Notes: generated by a model from the sequence alone, not told the origin. Counted from the first letter of the stretch, positions 1 through 5,884 are shown. The stretch: 6,268 nt of DNA from Verrucomicrobia bacterium UBA1629 (GCA_002321305.1 DCMF01000090.1:1-6268), one strand, 5' to 3'. Numbers and translations are program-made.

Positions 1-2
1 CA

Positions 3-36
3 AAATTCTTTGAAGTCCCAAATTCTTTGAAGTCCC
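3..36. repeat. Perfect 17-bp tandem repeat, two copies
   Basis: The 17-base unit AAATTCTTTGAAGTCCC occurs twice in direct succession (3-19 and 20-36) with no mismatch. Two bases precede the first copy, so the array may continue to the left outside the window. It lies about 50 bases upstream of the -10 box at 85-90. It could be an operator for the downstream gene, part of an unseen element to the left, or simple slippage. No function can be assigned from sequence. Confidence 0.9.
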
Positions 37-81
37 ACATTTTTTTACTGTCAAAAGATGTATATTCTCGGACGGAATTTA

Positions 82-90
82 TGCTATAAT
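82..90 (+). promoter_or_regulatory. Extended -10 promoter of the enzyme gene
   Basis: TGCTATAAT is a perfect TATAAT hexamer (85-90) preceded by the TGn extended -10 element (82-84). No good -35 hexamer lies 16-18 bases upstream, which is common for extended -10 promoters. Transcription would begin near position 97, leaving a leader of about 70 nt before the start codon at 166. The same TGCTATAATG core, followed shortly by CCGTCAA, occurs at the ATPase promoter (3515-3532), so this looks like a house promoter style of the organism. Confidence 0.75.
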
Positions 91-120
91 GCGCGCCGTC
101 AACTTGAGAGCTCATCTTGG

Positions 121-139
121 ATGTGGCTCAAATGTGGCT
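121..139. repeat. ATGTGGCT direct repeat with 11-bp period in the leader
   Basis: ATGTGGCT occurs at 121-128 and again at 132-139, exactly 11 bp apart, or about one helical turn. AraC-family proteins bind with two HTH units to successive major grooves on one face of DNA, so a repeat of this spacing between promoter and gene is a plausible operator for the XylR-type regulator encoded downstream. That link is inference. At about +25 to +43 the site would suit repression better than activation. Confidence 0.35.
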
Positions 140-165
140 GAAAACAGACTGGAAAGGACACGGAG

Positions 166-2124
166 ATGCGACGCATGAGACTCATGAGAACGAAGAAGAT
201 GATGCTGGTCGGCGGGGCGGTGGCCCTGTCGGCCCTGAACGCGCTCGCCGCGCGGCAGGGTCCGTGGACGAAGGAGAAGGCGTGGGAATGGTACAATGCC
301 CAGCCGTGGATCCGCGGCTGCAACTACATGCCCGCGAGCGCGGCCAACCGCGTTGACCAGTGGCAGGCGCTGGGCGCGGAGGAGCGGTTCGCCGAGGTGG
401 AGCGCGAGCTCGCGCTGGCCGAGAAGGTCGGCTTCAACACGCTGCGGCTCATCGTGGAGCATCAGGGCTTCGGCGTGTGGCTTGCGGACCCTGACGGGTT
501 CAGGGCGCGGTTCGAGCGGTATCTCCAGATCCTCGCCCGGCACAGGCTGCGCGCGATCGTCGTCCTCGGAAACGACTGCTCGCGTCCGAAGGAGCTTTGG
601 GAGCTGCCGAAGCCCGGCGTCCAGAAATACGACGTCGGCTACCACGGCGGCCGTCGCGTGACGCAGCACGGCAGCCTGCCGAACGCCATTGGCTACACGA
701 CGGTGGACGATCCGGAACTGCGTCCGAAGTTCTACGCGATGTGCGAGGATCTGATGGCGAAGTACCGCGACGACGACCGCATCCTCTTCTGGAACCTCTG
801 GAACGAGCCGGGCAACAACAACCGCAACGACCTCACGCTGCGGGACATGCGGGAGCTCTTCGCGCGCGCGTGGAAGATCGACCCGAAGCAGCCGCTCGCG
901 GCCGACGTGTGGACGGTGCGGTCGCGCAGCCCGAATGCGCGGCACTCCGTCGAGCGCCTCGCGGGTGACCTCTCGGACATCATCAGCTACCACTGCTACG
1001 CGGATGCGCGCGAGCAGAAGGCGACCATCGACCTCATTCGGGCGCGCTGGGGGCGTCCGATGGTGAACACCGAGTGGCTGGCGCGTCTCCTGGGCGATGA
1101 CGTCGCGTCGTGCTATCCGCTTTTCGCGCAGGAAAAGGTCGGCGCCGTCTGCTGGGGGCTTGTCGCCGGCAAGTACCAGACCTACGAGCCCTACGAGTCG
1201 ATGTGGAAGTCCCAGTTCGAGTTCCGCAGCGCCGACGAGCCCGTGACGAGGTGGTACCACGACCTCTTCCGCCCGTCGCACCATCCCTACGACCCCGAGG
1301 AGATCGCCATCATCCGCCACGTCAACGCGGAGATGGACGCCGAGCGCGACGGCCGGTCGCTGCGCGCGAAGATCGCCCGTGCGCACCGGATCGTCGGCGA
1401 GGACATGTGGCACGGCTGCCGCCGGACGAAGTTCGACTTCGAGGGTCATGTCGCGTGGGTGGTCGAGCCGTCGGTCGCTCCTGCGCCGGGGATGCCGTGG
1501 ACGTGGACGATGCAGTGGGCGGAGGCGTTCGTCGATCGCACGGGCGTGCCGGCGCTCCTGCGCCGGGGCTTCCACCACGCCACGATCGACCTGTTCGCGA
1601 CGCGCATGGACGCGCAGGGCCTTCGGACGGCGGCGGCGTTTCAGGACTTTCTCGTGAAGGAGCTGGGCCTTGCGCCCCAGGCGAACCTCGTCGGCATGAG
1701 CTGGGGCGGGTTCTTCTCGACGCGCTACGCCGCCGCGCACCCGGAGAACGTGGCGCGGATCTACCTTGACGCGCCGCTTCTGAACTTCGAGGGCTTCAGG
1801 CTGGACATCGGGCCGTGGGCGGCCAAACGTCCGGTGGACGGGGCCTGGGCGAACGACCCGGAGATGCCCGTGAACCTGGCCGGGAAGATCGCGGCGGCGA
1901 AGATCCCCGTCCTGCTCCTCTACGGCGGCGAGGACCAGACGGCGCCGCCGCAGCGGAACTGCGAGCCGTTCCTCGAACGCTTCAGGGCGGCCGGCGGCGA
2001 GGCCGAGGTCGAGCGTCGCGGCGGCTTCGGACACCATCCGCACGGGCTCGACCCCGACAAGACGGGGCCGATCGTCTCGTTCTTCCTTGCGGACGGGAAA
2101 GGCGGGCGCGCGGCGGGCGGTTGA
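166..2124 (+). CDS. Secreted bifunctional enzyme: GH5-like glycosidase fused to alpha/beta hydrolase (esterase)
   Basis: A 652-residue protein with two catalytic domains. Residues 1-28 look like a Sec signal peptide: Arg/Lys-rich start, hydrophobic MMLVGGAVALSALNALA, cleavage probable after ALA28. Residues about 35-390 resemble clan A (GH5-like) TIM barrels often annotated as cellulase or 1,4-beta-xylanase: WNLWNEPGN gives acid/base Glu214, SYHCY supplies His276 and Tyr278, NTEW gives nucleophile Glu303, and a Trp follows on the last strand (VCWGL, Trp330). Residues about 405-642 form an alpha/beta hydrolase with GMSWGG (nucleophile Ser512), YGGED (Asp590) and GFGHHPHG (catalytic His at 623 or 624). 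All expected catalytic residues are present. The likely role is periplasmic or extracellular attack on a decorated polysaccharide, with one domain cutting the backbone or side chain and the other removing an ester such as acetyl; the substrate is not readable. The start is supported by GGAAAGGA seven bases upstream of ATG166; in-frame ATGs at 175 and 184 are alternatives. The XylR-type regulator gene follows after 51 bp. Confidence 0.87.
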   Translation: MRRMRLMRTKKMMLVGGAVALSALNALAARQGPWTKEKAWEWYNAQPWIRGCNYMPASAANRVDQWQALGAEERFAEVERELALAEKVGFNTLRLIVEHQGFGVWLADPDGFRARFERYLQILARHRLRAIVVLGNDCSRPKELWELPKPGVQKYDVGYHGGRRVTQHGSLPNAIGYTTVDDPELRPKFYAMCEDLMAKYRDDDRILFWNLWNEPGNNNRNDLTLRDMRELFARAWKIDPKQPLAADVWTVRSRSPNARHSVERLAGDLSDIISYHCYADAREQKATIDLIRARWGRPMVNTEWLARLLGDDVASCYPLFAQEKVGAVCWGLVAGKYQTYEPYESMWKSQFEFRSADEPVTRWYHDLFRPSHHPYDPEEIAIIRHVNAEMDAERDGRSLRAKIARAHRIVGEDMWHGCRRTKFDFEGHVAWVVEPSVAPAPGMPWTWTMQWAEAFVDRTGVPALLRRGFHHATIDLFATRMDAQGLRTAAAFQDFLVKELGLAPQANLVGMSWGGFFSTRYAAAHPENVARIYLDAPLLNFEGFRLDIGPWAAKRPVDGAWANDPEMPVNLAGKIAAAKIPVLLLYGGEDQTAPPQRNCEPFLERFRAAGGEAEVERRGGFGHHPHGLDPDKTGPIVSFFLADGKGGRAAGG

Positions 2125-2162
2125 CCGCGCGCGGCTGCAGAAGGCCCTGGAGACGTCCTGTC

Positions 2163-2167
2163 GGAGG
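2163..2167 (+). promoter_or_regulatory. Ribosome-binding site fixing a GTG start
   Basis: GGAGG lies eight bases before GTG at 2176-2178. This consensus-like site decides the start of the regulator gene as GTG; no in-frame ATG lies nearby and the sensor fold begins a few residues later (KILLLHHHDS). The short gap from the preceding stop at 2124 supports translation from a shared transcript. Confidence 0.75.
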
Positions 2168-2175
2168 CACTTGGC

Positions 2176-3327
2176 GTGAAACAGGAGCCGCAGAAGATCC
2201 TTCTCCTGCACCACCACGACTCGTCCATCTGGCGGACACAGCGGGCGGGCCTGCGCCGTTACGGCGCCGTCCGGGGCTGGGCGTTCGCCGACTGGTGCGT
2301 TCCGCCGGACGCGGACCGCCGCGCGCTCGTCGCCCGCATCCGCGCGCTCAATCCGGACGGCATCATCTCCTCGCTCGGCTGGAAGCTGCCGGATGTCCTC
2401 TGCCGACGGATCCCGGCCGTCTGCTTCGACTGTCCGTCCGAGGCCGTGTCGGAGACGTCCGTGCATCTCGTCCACGACGCGGCGCAGACGGCGCATCTGG
2501 CCGCCTGCGAGCTGCTGCCGCTCAGGTGCGCGGCCTACTCCTATGTCGGTGTGCCGGGCGACTGGTACTGGAGCCGCGAACGCGGCGCGGCCTTCCGGCG
2601 CGAAGTCGCGGCGCAGGGCGGTGCGCTTGCCCCGGCGTTCGAGCCGGCGGACGGAAGGGCGTCCGCCGTCGCGGCGCTGCGCCAGTGGGTGCGCGCGCTG
2701 CCGCGCCCGTGCGGCGTCTTCGCCGCGAACGACGAGATGGCGCTGCGCGTGATGGCCCTCGCCCGGCAGGAGGGGCTGCGCGTGCCGCAGGATCTCGCGT
2801 TGGTCGGCGTGGACGACTCCGCGCGCTGCACGAAGGTCGAGCCGACGCTGACGAGCGTGGCGCCGGACTGGGAGGCGGGCGCGTTCCTCGCGGCCGAGTC
2901 GCTGGACCTTCTCTTGAAGGGGCGTCGGATCGAGGGCCGCCGCACGTTCTGTCCGCTGGGGCTCGTCTCACGCGGATCGACGTGTCGGACGGCAAAGGCC
3001 GCCGACGAGGGCCGTGTGCGGGCTGGCGTCGTGTTCATCCGCGAGAACGCCTGCGCGGCGATCTCCGTCGCGGACGTCGTGCGGGTGATGCGCGGGTCGC
3101 GGCGGTCGGCGGAGATGGCGTTTCGCGGGGTGACGGGGCGGAGCGTCCTGGAGGAGATCCGCCGCGTCCGCTTCGAGCGGGCCCGTCTGCTCGTGCGCAG
3201 CGGCGTGACGGGCGAGGCGGCGGTCGCGAACCGCTGCGGCTACGCGAGCCTGCCCTCGTTCTCCCGCATGTTCAAGGCGGCGCACGGCATGAGCTTCCGC
3301 GCGTGGGTGAAGAAGGAGAGCCTGTAG
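2176..3327 (+). CDS. XylR-type transcriptional regulator (LacI-like sensor plus AraC HTH)
   Basis: A 383-residue cytoplasmic regulator. Residues about 6-268 resemble the periplasmic-binding-protein-like sensor of LacI/XylR regulators: KILLLHHHD first strand, DGIISSLGW (61-69), FAANDEMALRVMALA (182-196) and LALVGVDDS (207-215), all typical of type I sugar-binding folds. Residues about 283-380 form an AraC double HTH, the first around FIRENACAAISVADVV, then the linker helix VLEEIRRVRFERARLLV, then a second HTH ending in GYASLPSFSRMFKAAHGMSFRAW. E. coli XylR has the same order and similar length. The sensor probably binds a sugar released from the polysaccharide, and the HTH pair binds direct repeats near the target promoter. 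It follows the enzyme gene by 51 bp with no visible terminator or promoter between, so a two-gene operon with local control is the simplest reading. Oddity: its last 97 bp (3230-3326) are duplicated exactly at 4926-5022, beyond the ATPase gene. Confidence 0.9.
   Translation: MKQEPQKILLLHHHDSSIWRTQRAGLRRYGAVRGWAFADWCVPPDADRRALVARIRALNPDGIISSLGWKLPDVLCRRIPAVCFDCPSEAVSETSVHLVHDAAQTAHLAACELLPLRCAAYSYVGVPGDWYWSRERGAAFRREVAAQGGALAPAFEPADGRASAVAALRQWVRALPRPCGVFAANDEMALRVMALARQEGLRVPQDLALVGVDDSARCTKVEPTLTSVAPDWEAGAFLAAESLDLLLKGRRIEGRRTFCPLGLVSRGSTCRTAKAADEGRVRAGVVFIRENACAAISVADVVRVMRGSRRSAEMAFRGVTGRSVLEEIRRVRFERARLLVRSGVTGEAAVANRCGYASLPSFSRMFKAAHGMSFRAWVKKESL
3230..3326 (+). repeat. 97-bp direct repeat, copy A (3' end of regulator gene)
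   Basis: Every base of 3230-3326 matches 4926-5022 (offset 1,696). The match starts in the codon before CGC TGC GGC and ends at the TA of the stop codon: TAG here, TAA in copy B. Bases immediately outside differ on both sides. It encodes the second HTH of the AraC domain, from about Arg353 to the C-terminus. The pair brackets the ATPase gene and its control region. Confidence 0.97.
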
Positions 3328-3417
3328 AAGCAGGGCGGAAGAGAGGGGTTTGAGAGGAGCTTCGTTGCATTCATGAAGTCCGCAAACGGATAAGACTTGT
3401 CGGCGAGATGTAGCATA
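3328..3417. other. Intergenic stretch after the regulator gene
   Basis: These 90 bases lie between the regulator stop codon and the first operator-like repeat. They hold no convincing ORF and no stem followed by a T-tract. A nine-base segment GCAAACGGA (3382-3390) is the exact reverse complement of TCCGTTTGC at 3509-3517, which sits just upstream of the ATPase -10 box; together they bracket the operator-like repeats. Composition changes here from GC-rich coding DNA to AT-richer control DNA. Confidence 0.6.
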
Positions 3418-3502
3418 CACGAAAGTCAATCGATTTTTGTGATTATAATCACGAAAGTCAATCGATTTTTGTGAGTAGAATCACGAAAGACGATTGACTT
3501 TT
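3418..3502. repeat. Three operator-like repeats (two direct, one inverted) before the ATPase gene
   Basis: Copies 1 and 2 (3418-3442 and 3450-3474) are identical over 25 bases, with a 32-bp period; the core is GAAAGTCAATCGATTTTTGT. Copy 3 (3482-3502) is inverted: read on the minus strand it matches the core AAAGTCAATCG...GTG at 17 of 20 positions. Each unit is itself an imperfect palindrome (CAC...GTG ends, TCGA-type centre). The spacer between copies 1 and 2 contains the palindrome ATTATAAT (3442-3449). Copy 3 overlaps the -35 hexamer of the ATPase promoter. This arrangement is typical of cooperative repressor operators; the repressor is unknown. Confidence 0.85.
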
Positions 3503-3523
3503 GGGGTCTCCGTTTGCTATAAT
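3494..3523 (+). promoter_or_regulatory. Sigma70-type promoter of the ATPase gene
   Basis: TTGACT (3494-3499) and TATAAT (3518-3523) are separated by 18 bases, and TGC (3515-3517) before the -10 box adds an extended -10 element. This is the best promoter in the window. Transcription should start near 3530, giving a leader of only about 18 nt. The -35 box lies inside the inverted third operator-like repeat, so a protein bound there would block RNA polymerase. Confidence 0.85.
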
Positions 3524-3525
3524 GA

Positions 3526-3541
3526 CCGTCAAATTTGATGG
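3526..3541. promoter_or_regulatory. 16-bp palindrome at the ATPase transcription start
   Basis: CCGTCAAATTTGATGG reads as a palindrome with one mismatched pair; the inner TCAAATTTGA (3529-3538) is perfect. It covers the predicted transcription start and ends six bases before the ATG at 3548. It could be a second operator. The leader shows no strong Shine-Dalgarno sequence, so translation may rely on the very short AT-rich leader. Confidence 0.5.
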
Positions 3542-3547
3542 TAAATT

Positions 3548-4897
3548 ATGCAAAGAGACGTTCTAAAACGCATTTTTGACTGGAATAAGAGTTCTCGGCG
3601 AAAGCCGCTTGTGCTCATGGGCGCTCGGCAGGTCGGGAAGACCTGGCTGATGAATGCGTTTGCGCAGGAGGCCTATCCGGGCGACACGGTGTACGTGAAC
3701 CTCATGAAGATGAAGGCCCTGCGCAACAGCCTTGAGACGTGCGACCTCTCCCCGTCTGCGCTTCTCGAACGAATCCGCGTGGCGTTGGATGCGGACATCA
3801 CGCCGGGCAAGACGCTGCTTGTGCTGGATGAGATCCAGGAGTCTTCGGCTCTGCTGACGGGACTCAAGTTCTTCAATGAGGACTTGCCGGATCTCGCAGT
3901 CATTGCGGCGGGATCACTTCTGGGACTCGCCGTGGGGCGGGCGAAGGGGCGCGCCGCAGCCGATGATGAGCCAAACGAGAGGCGCGGATCGTTTCCTGTC
4001 GGCAAGGTGAACTTCCTTGACGTCTTTCCGATGTGCTTCTCGGAGTTCGTCCGAGCGGTCGGCAAGCGGCGGCTAGCGGATCTTCTTGACGTCGGCGAAC
4101 CGTGCCAGGTCGAGCCGTATGCGGTGGAGCTGACGGACTTGCTGAAACGCTATCTTGTGGTCGGGGGCATGCCGGAGGCGGTCAACGTCTACGTCGAGAC
4201 GGATGATTTCCGCTCTGTCCGAGGGACGCAGGAAGAGATACTTTCTGCCTATGACGCCGATTTCGTGAAGCATGCGCCGTCCGCGTTGCTGCCGAAGATT
4301 CGGCTGCTGTGGCATTCCATACCGTCGCAGCTGGCCAAGGAGAACAAGAAGTTCATCTATACGGCGCTGAAGGCGGGCGCGCGGGCGCGCGAGTACGAAG
4401 CCGCACTGCAATGGCTGGACGATGCCGGGATGGTCAATCAGGTGTTCAGGGTCGGCACGCCGCGTCTGCCGCTGCGCTCCTATTGTGACTTCTCGGCGTT
4501 CAAGCTCTATGCCCATGACGTCGGACTGCTCGGCGCGATGAGCGACTTGCCGCCTTCGGCCCTTCTGGAAGGGGATGCCCTGTTCACGAACTTCAAGGGC
4601 ACCTTGACCGAACAGTATGTCCTGCAGGAGCTGCTGGTCGCAGGGTTCAGGCCATGCTATTGGACGAACGACGCGGGCAATGCCGAAGTCGAGTTCGTCA
4701 TTCAGGGCGAGAACGGGGTCTATCCCGTCGAGGCCAAGGCGGGCATCAACGTTCAGGCGAAGAGCCTCAAGGTCTATCGCAGGCTTTTCAGTCCGCCCTT
4801 TGCCGTGCGGACGTCGCTTGCGGCCGCGCACGACGGAGACGAGGTCAAGGACATTCCGCTGTTCGTCTTCGGCCCTGCTGTCCGGCGGCTGAAGTAA
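3548..4897 (+). CDS. AAA ATPase with DUF4143 (C-terminal nuclease-like domain)
   Basis: A complete 449-residue protein of the AAA_14/DUF4143 ATPase family. Walker A is GARQVGKT (25-32), Walker B is LLVLDEIQ (90-97, Asp94/Glu95), and VIAAGSLLG (118-126) fits the sensor 1 strand. KRYLVVGGMPEAV (200-212) is the family signature at the start of the DUF4143 part, followed by a helical region with YEAALQWLDDAGMV (283-296). The C-terminus has NAEVEFVI (378-385) and YPVEAKAG (392-399), the E...ExK-type pattern of a PD-(D/E)XK-like fold. Such proteins are widespread and often multi-copy; their physiological role is poorly defined, with defence, toxin-antitoxin and mobile-element roles proposed, and none can be chosen from sequence. 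GC is visibly lower than in the two upstream genes (one sampled 60-base line was about 55% against about 70% in the enzyme gene), consistent with separate acquisition. The gene has its own promoter and operator-like repeats and lies between two copies of a 97-bp repeat. ATG3548 is the first start after the promoter. Confidence 0.9.
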   Translation: MQRDVLKRIFDWNKSSRRKPLVLMGARQVGKTWLMNAFAQEAYPGDTVYVNLMKMKALRNSLETCDLSPSALLERIRVALDADITPGKTLLVLDEIQESSALLTGLKFFNEDLPDLAVIAAGSLLGLAVGRAKGRAAADDEPNERRGSFPVGKVNFLDVFPMCFSEFVRAVGKRRLADLLDVGEPCQVEPYAVELTDLLKRYLVVGGMPEAVNVYVETDDFRSVRGTQEEILSAYDADFVKHAPSALLPKIRLLWHSIPSQLAKENKKFIYTALKAGARAREYEAALQWLDDAGMVNQVFRVGTPRLPLRSYCDFSAFKLYAHDVGLLGAMSDLPPSALLEGDALFTNFKGTLTEQYVLQELLVAGFRPCYWTNDAGNAEVEFVIQGENGVYPVEAKAGINVQAKSLKVYRRLFSPPFAVRTSLAAAHDGDEVKDIPLFVFGPAVRRLK

Positions 4898-4918
4898 CCA
4901 GAAGGCTTGAGGAAGCGA

Positions 4919-5023
4919 ATGGCTTACCGCTGCGGCTACGCGAGCCTGCCCTCGTTCTCCCGCATGTTCAAGGCGGCGCACGGCATGAGCTTCCGCGCGT
5001 GGGTGAAGAAGGAGAGCCTGTAA
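4919..5023 (+). pseudogene. 34-codon ORF: duplicated second HTH of the XylR-type regulator
   Basis: ATG GCT TAC leads in frame into the 97-bp repeat and ends in TAA, giving MAYRCGYASLPSFSRMFKAA plus the last 14 residues of the regulator. The regulator frame is kept exactly. GAGGAA (4909-4914) lies four bases before the ATG and could serve as a ribosome-binding site; the ORF begins 22 bases after the ATPase stop. It lacks the sensor, first HTH and linker helix, so it cannot be a full regulator. The simplest reading is a gene fragment left by duplication. Expression as a micropeptide with the ATPase is possible but unsupported beyond the start signals. Confidence 0.6.
4926..5022 (+). repeat. 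97-bp direct repeat, copy B
   Basis: Identical to 3230-3326 at all 97 positions. Complete identity, including third codon positions, means the duplication is recent or kept uniform by recombination. With copy A it delimits a 1,696-bp unit containing the operator-like repeats, promoter and ATPase gene. Confidence 0.97.
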
Positions 5024-5050
5024 ACCTAAAAATCGAAGTTGAAGCCAAGG

Positions 5051-5864
5051 GGGCGTGGCTATCCTCTCCCTGGGCGACAGTACCTCTCGTTTTGTCGCTT
5101 GCCGACGTGCGGCGCGCTTCGGGGCAACGGTGCTCGCGCTTCCGGGCGGGCGACTTGGGCGTCCTGTCGGCCATGCGGCGACCGCGAGGTCAGCCGCAGG
5201 CCGCAGTCCTGCCCAACTCGCCTCGTCCGGCAAGCGGTCCGCCCCGCTGCGGCCCCGAAGCGCGCCGCGTTGGCGACTCCCGGTCGAGTTCGTCGCGTCG
5301 GCCCTTCGGCCTTGCGGGCCGTCCTCGGCCTCGCTGCTGTTCGCCGGGCGACCCCTCCCGCCGCCCGAATCCGCGAATCCCCGTGCGGGGCTTCGTCGCC
5401 GAATACGGCTCCTCGCCCCGCGCGCCCTTCGCGGCGCGTGCGGCGAACCGAGTCCGCCCGTCTCTCTCCACTCGGCGCTCGGCCGTCCCGCCCGCTCCTC
5501 ACGCAACGTCCCCTTGTCTTGCGCAGGACATCCTCACATGCCCCTTGCGTCACCTTGAAGCCCGCAGGCCTTCGCGAAGCGGCGGCGCAAGCCGCCTCCC
5601 CGGCCCGGAGGAGCCGACAGTCGCACGGGAGGAGCGAAGGGATCGCCTGTCGCCTCGGCTTTCTCGCTTGCGGAAGCGCATTCTGCCGAGGGGAATGGCT
5701 TGTCACGTTTTATAGACTGACGTGTGGCGACAGGTGCGACTCCCGGAGCGACGGGGCGGGCGAGCTGCCGGGCCGAAGGGCCGAGATGCGGACGACTGTC
5801 GCGCAGGGACTCAAACCCCGCCGAAGCCGCATTTCACCCGGAAGGTGAAGGCGTCGCCACGCCC
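5051..5864. other. GC-rich non-coding region dense in inverted repeats (possible structured RNA or non-autonomous element)
   Basis: About 850 bases separate the HTH fragment from the ATPase remnant. Long open frames exist on both strands, but their products are Arg/Pro/Ala-rich with no family-like motif, and I regard them as artefacts of high GC. The region is instead rich in hairpins: CGGCCC/GGGCCG (5299-5321), CCCCG/CGGGG (5379-5390), CGCGCGCC/GGCGCGTG with one G-T pair (5419-5440), GGCGGC-GCAA-GCCGCC with a GNRA loop (5581-5596), a branched structure (5639-5744) and TTCACC/GGTGAA (5833-5849). CGACAGTCG (5615-5623) can pair with CGACTGTCG (5793-5801), enclosing the branched part. The ends GGGCGTGGC (5051-5059) and GCCACGCCC (5856-5864) are perfect complements, which would close the whole region as one stem or serve as terminal inverted repeats. 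No known RNA class is recognised; transcription and strand are unknown. Confidence 0.5.
5639..5744. other. Predicted three-way-junction fold
   Basis: The outer stem pairs GGGA-TCGC-CTGTCGCC (5639-5654) with GGCGACAG...GCGA-TCCC (5726-5744), with only small bulges. Inside lie two further stems: TCGGC/GCCGA (5655-5659 with 5685-5689), carrying an inner CGCTT-GCGG-AAGCG hairpin (5665-5678), and CACGT/ACGTG (5704-5708 with 5720-5724), with an 11-base AT-rich loop. The pairs are Watson-Crick in DNA, so the same fold is possible on either RNA strand or as a cruciform. Confidence 0.6.
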
Positions 5865-5884
5865 AGACCCCTGAAAATAAAGGC

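Noticed and set aside
121..141. Seven-codon leader peptide ORF (ATG TGG CTC AAA TGT GGC TGA)
   Set aside because: No ribosome-binding site and no run of regulatory codons; it coincides with the ATGTGGCT repeat, which is a simpler explanation.
112..2496. Minus-strand open frame of 794 codons opposite the enzyme gene
   Set aside because: It is the codon-position shadow of a GC-rich gene: Arg/Val/Leu-rich with no motif, whereas the plus strand has two complete catalytic domains, a signal peptide and a ribosome-binding site.
1815..3353. Plus-strand open frame of 512 codons spanning the enzyme-regulator junction
   Set aside because: Out of frame with both real genes, low-complexity Arg/Gly-rich product, and no start signals.
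3442..3461. Minus-strand promoter from TTGACT in copy 2 and the palindromic ATTATAAT
   Set aside because: The spacing between the two hexamers is only 8 bases, too short for a sigma70-type promoter.
3418..3502. CRISPR-like array from the 25-base units with 32-bp period
   Set aside because: Spacers would be only 7 bases, the third copy is inverted, there are no cas genes, and the units overlap a promoter; operator sites fit better.
5059..5706. Minus-strand open frame of 215 codons in the GC-rich region
   Set aside because: Arg/Ala/Pro-rich product with no recognisable motif. Overlapping frames on both strands are equally open, as expected from high GC without coding pressure.
5039..5848. Plus-strand open frame of 269 codons in the GC-rich region
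   Set aside because: Same composition artefact; no family-like segments, and the start is not supported by a ribosome-binding site.
5051..5864. Group II intron
   Set aside because: No reverse transcriptase ORF and no recognisable domain V hairpin were found.
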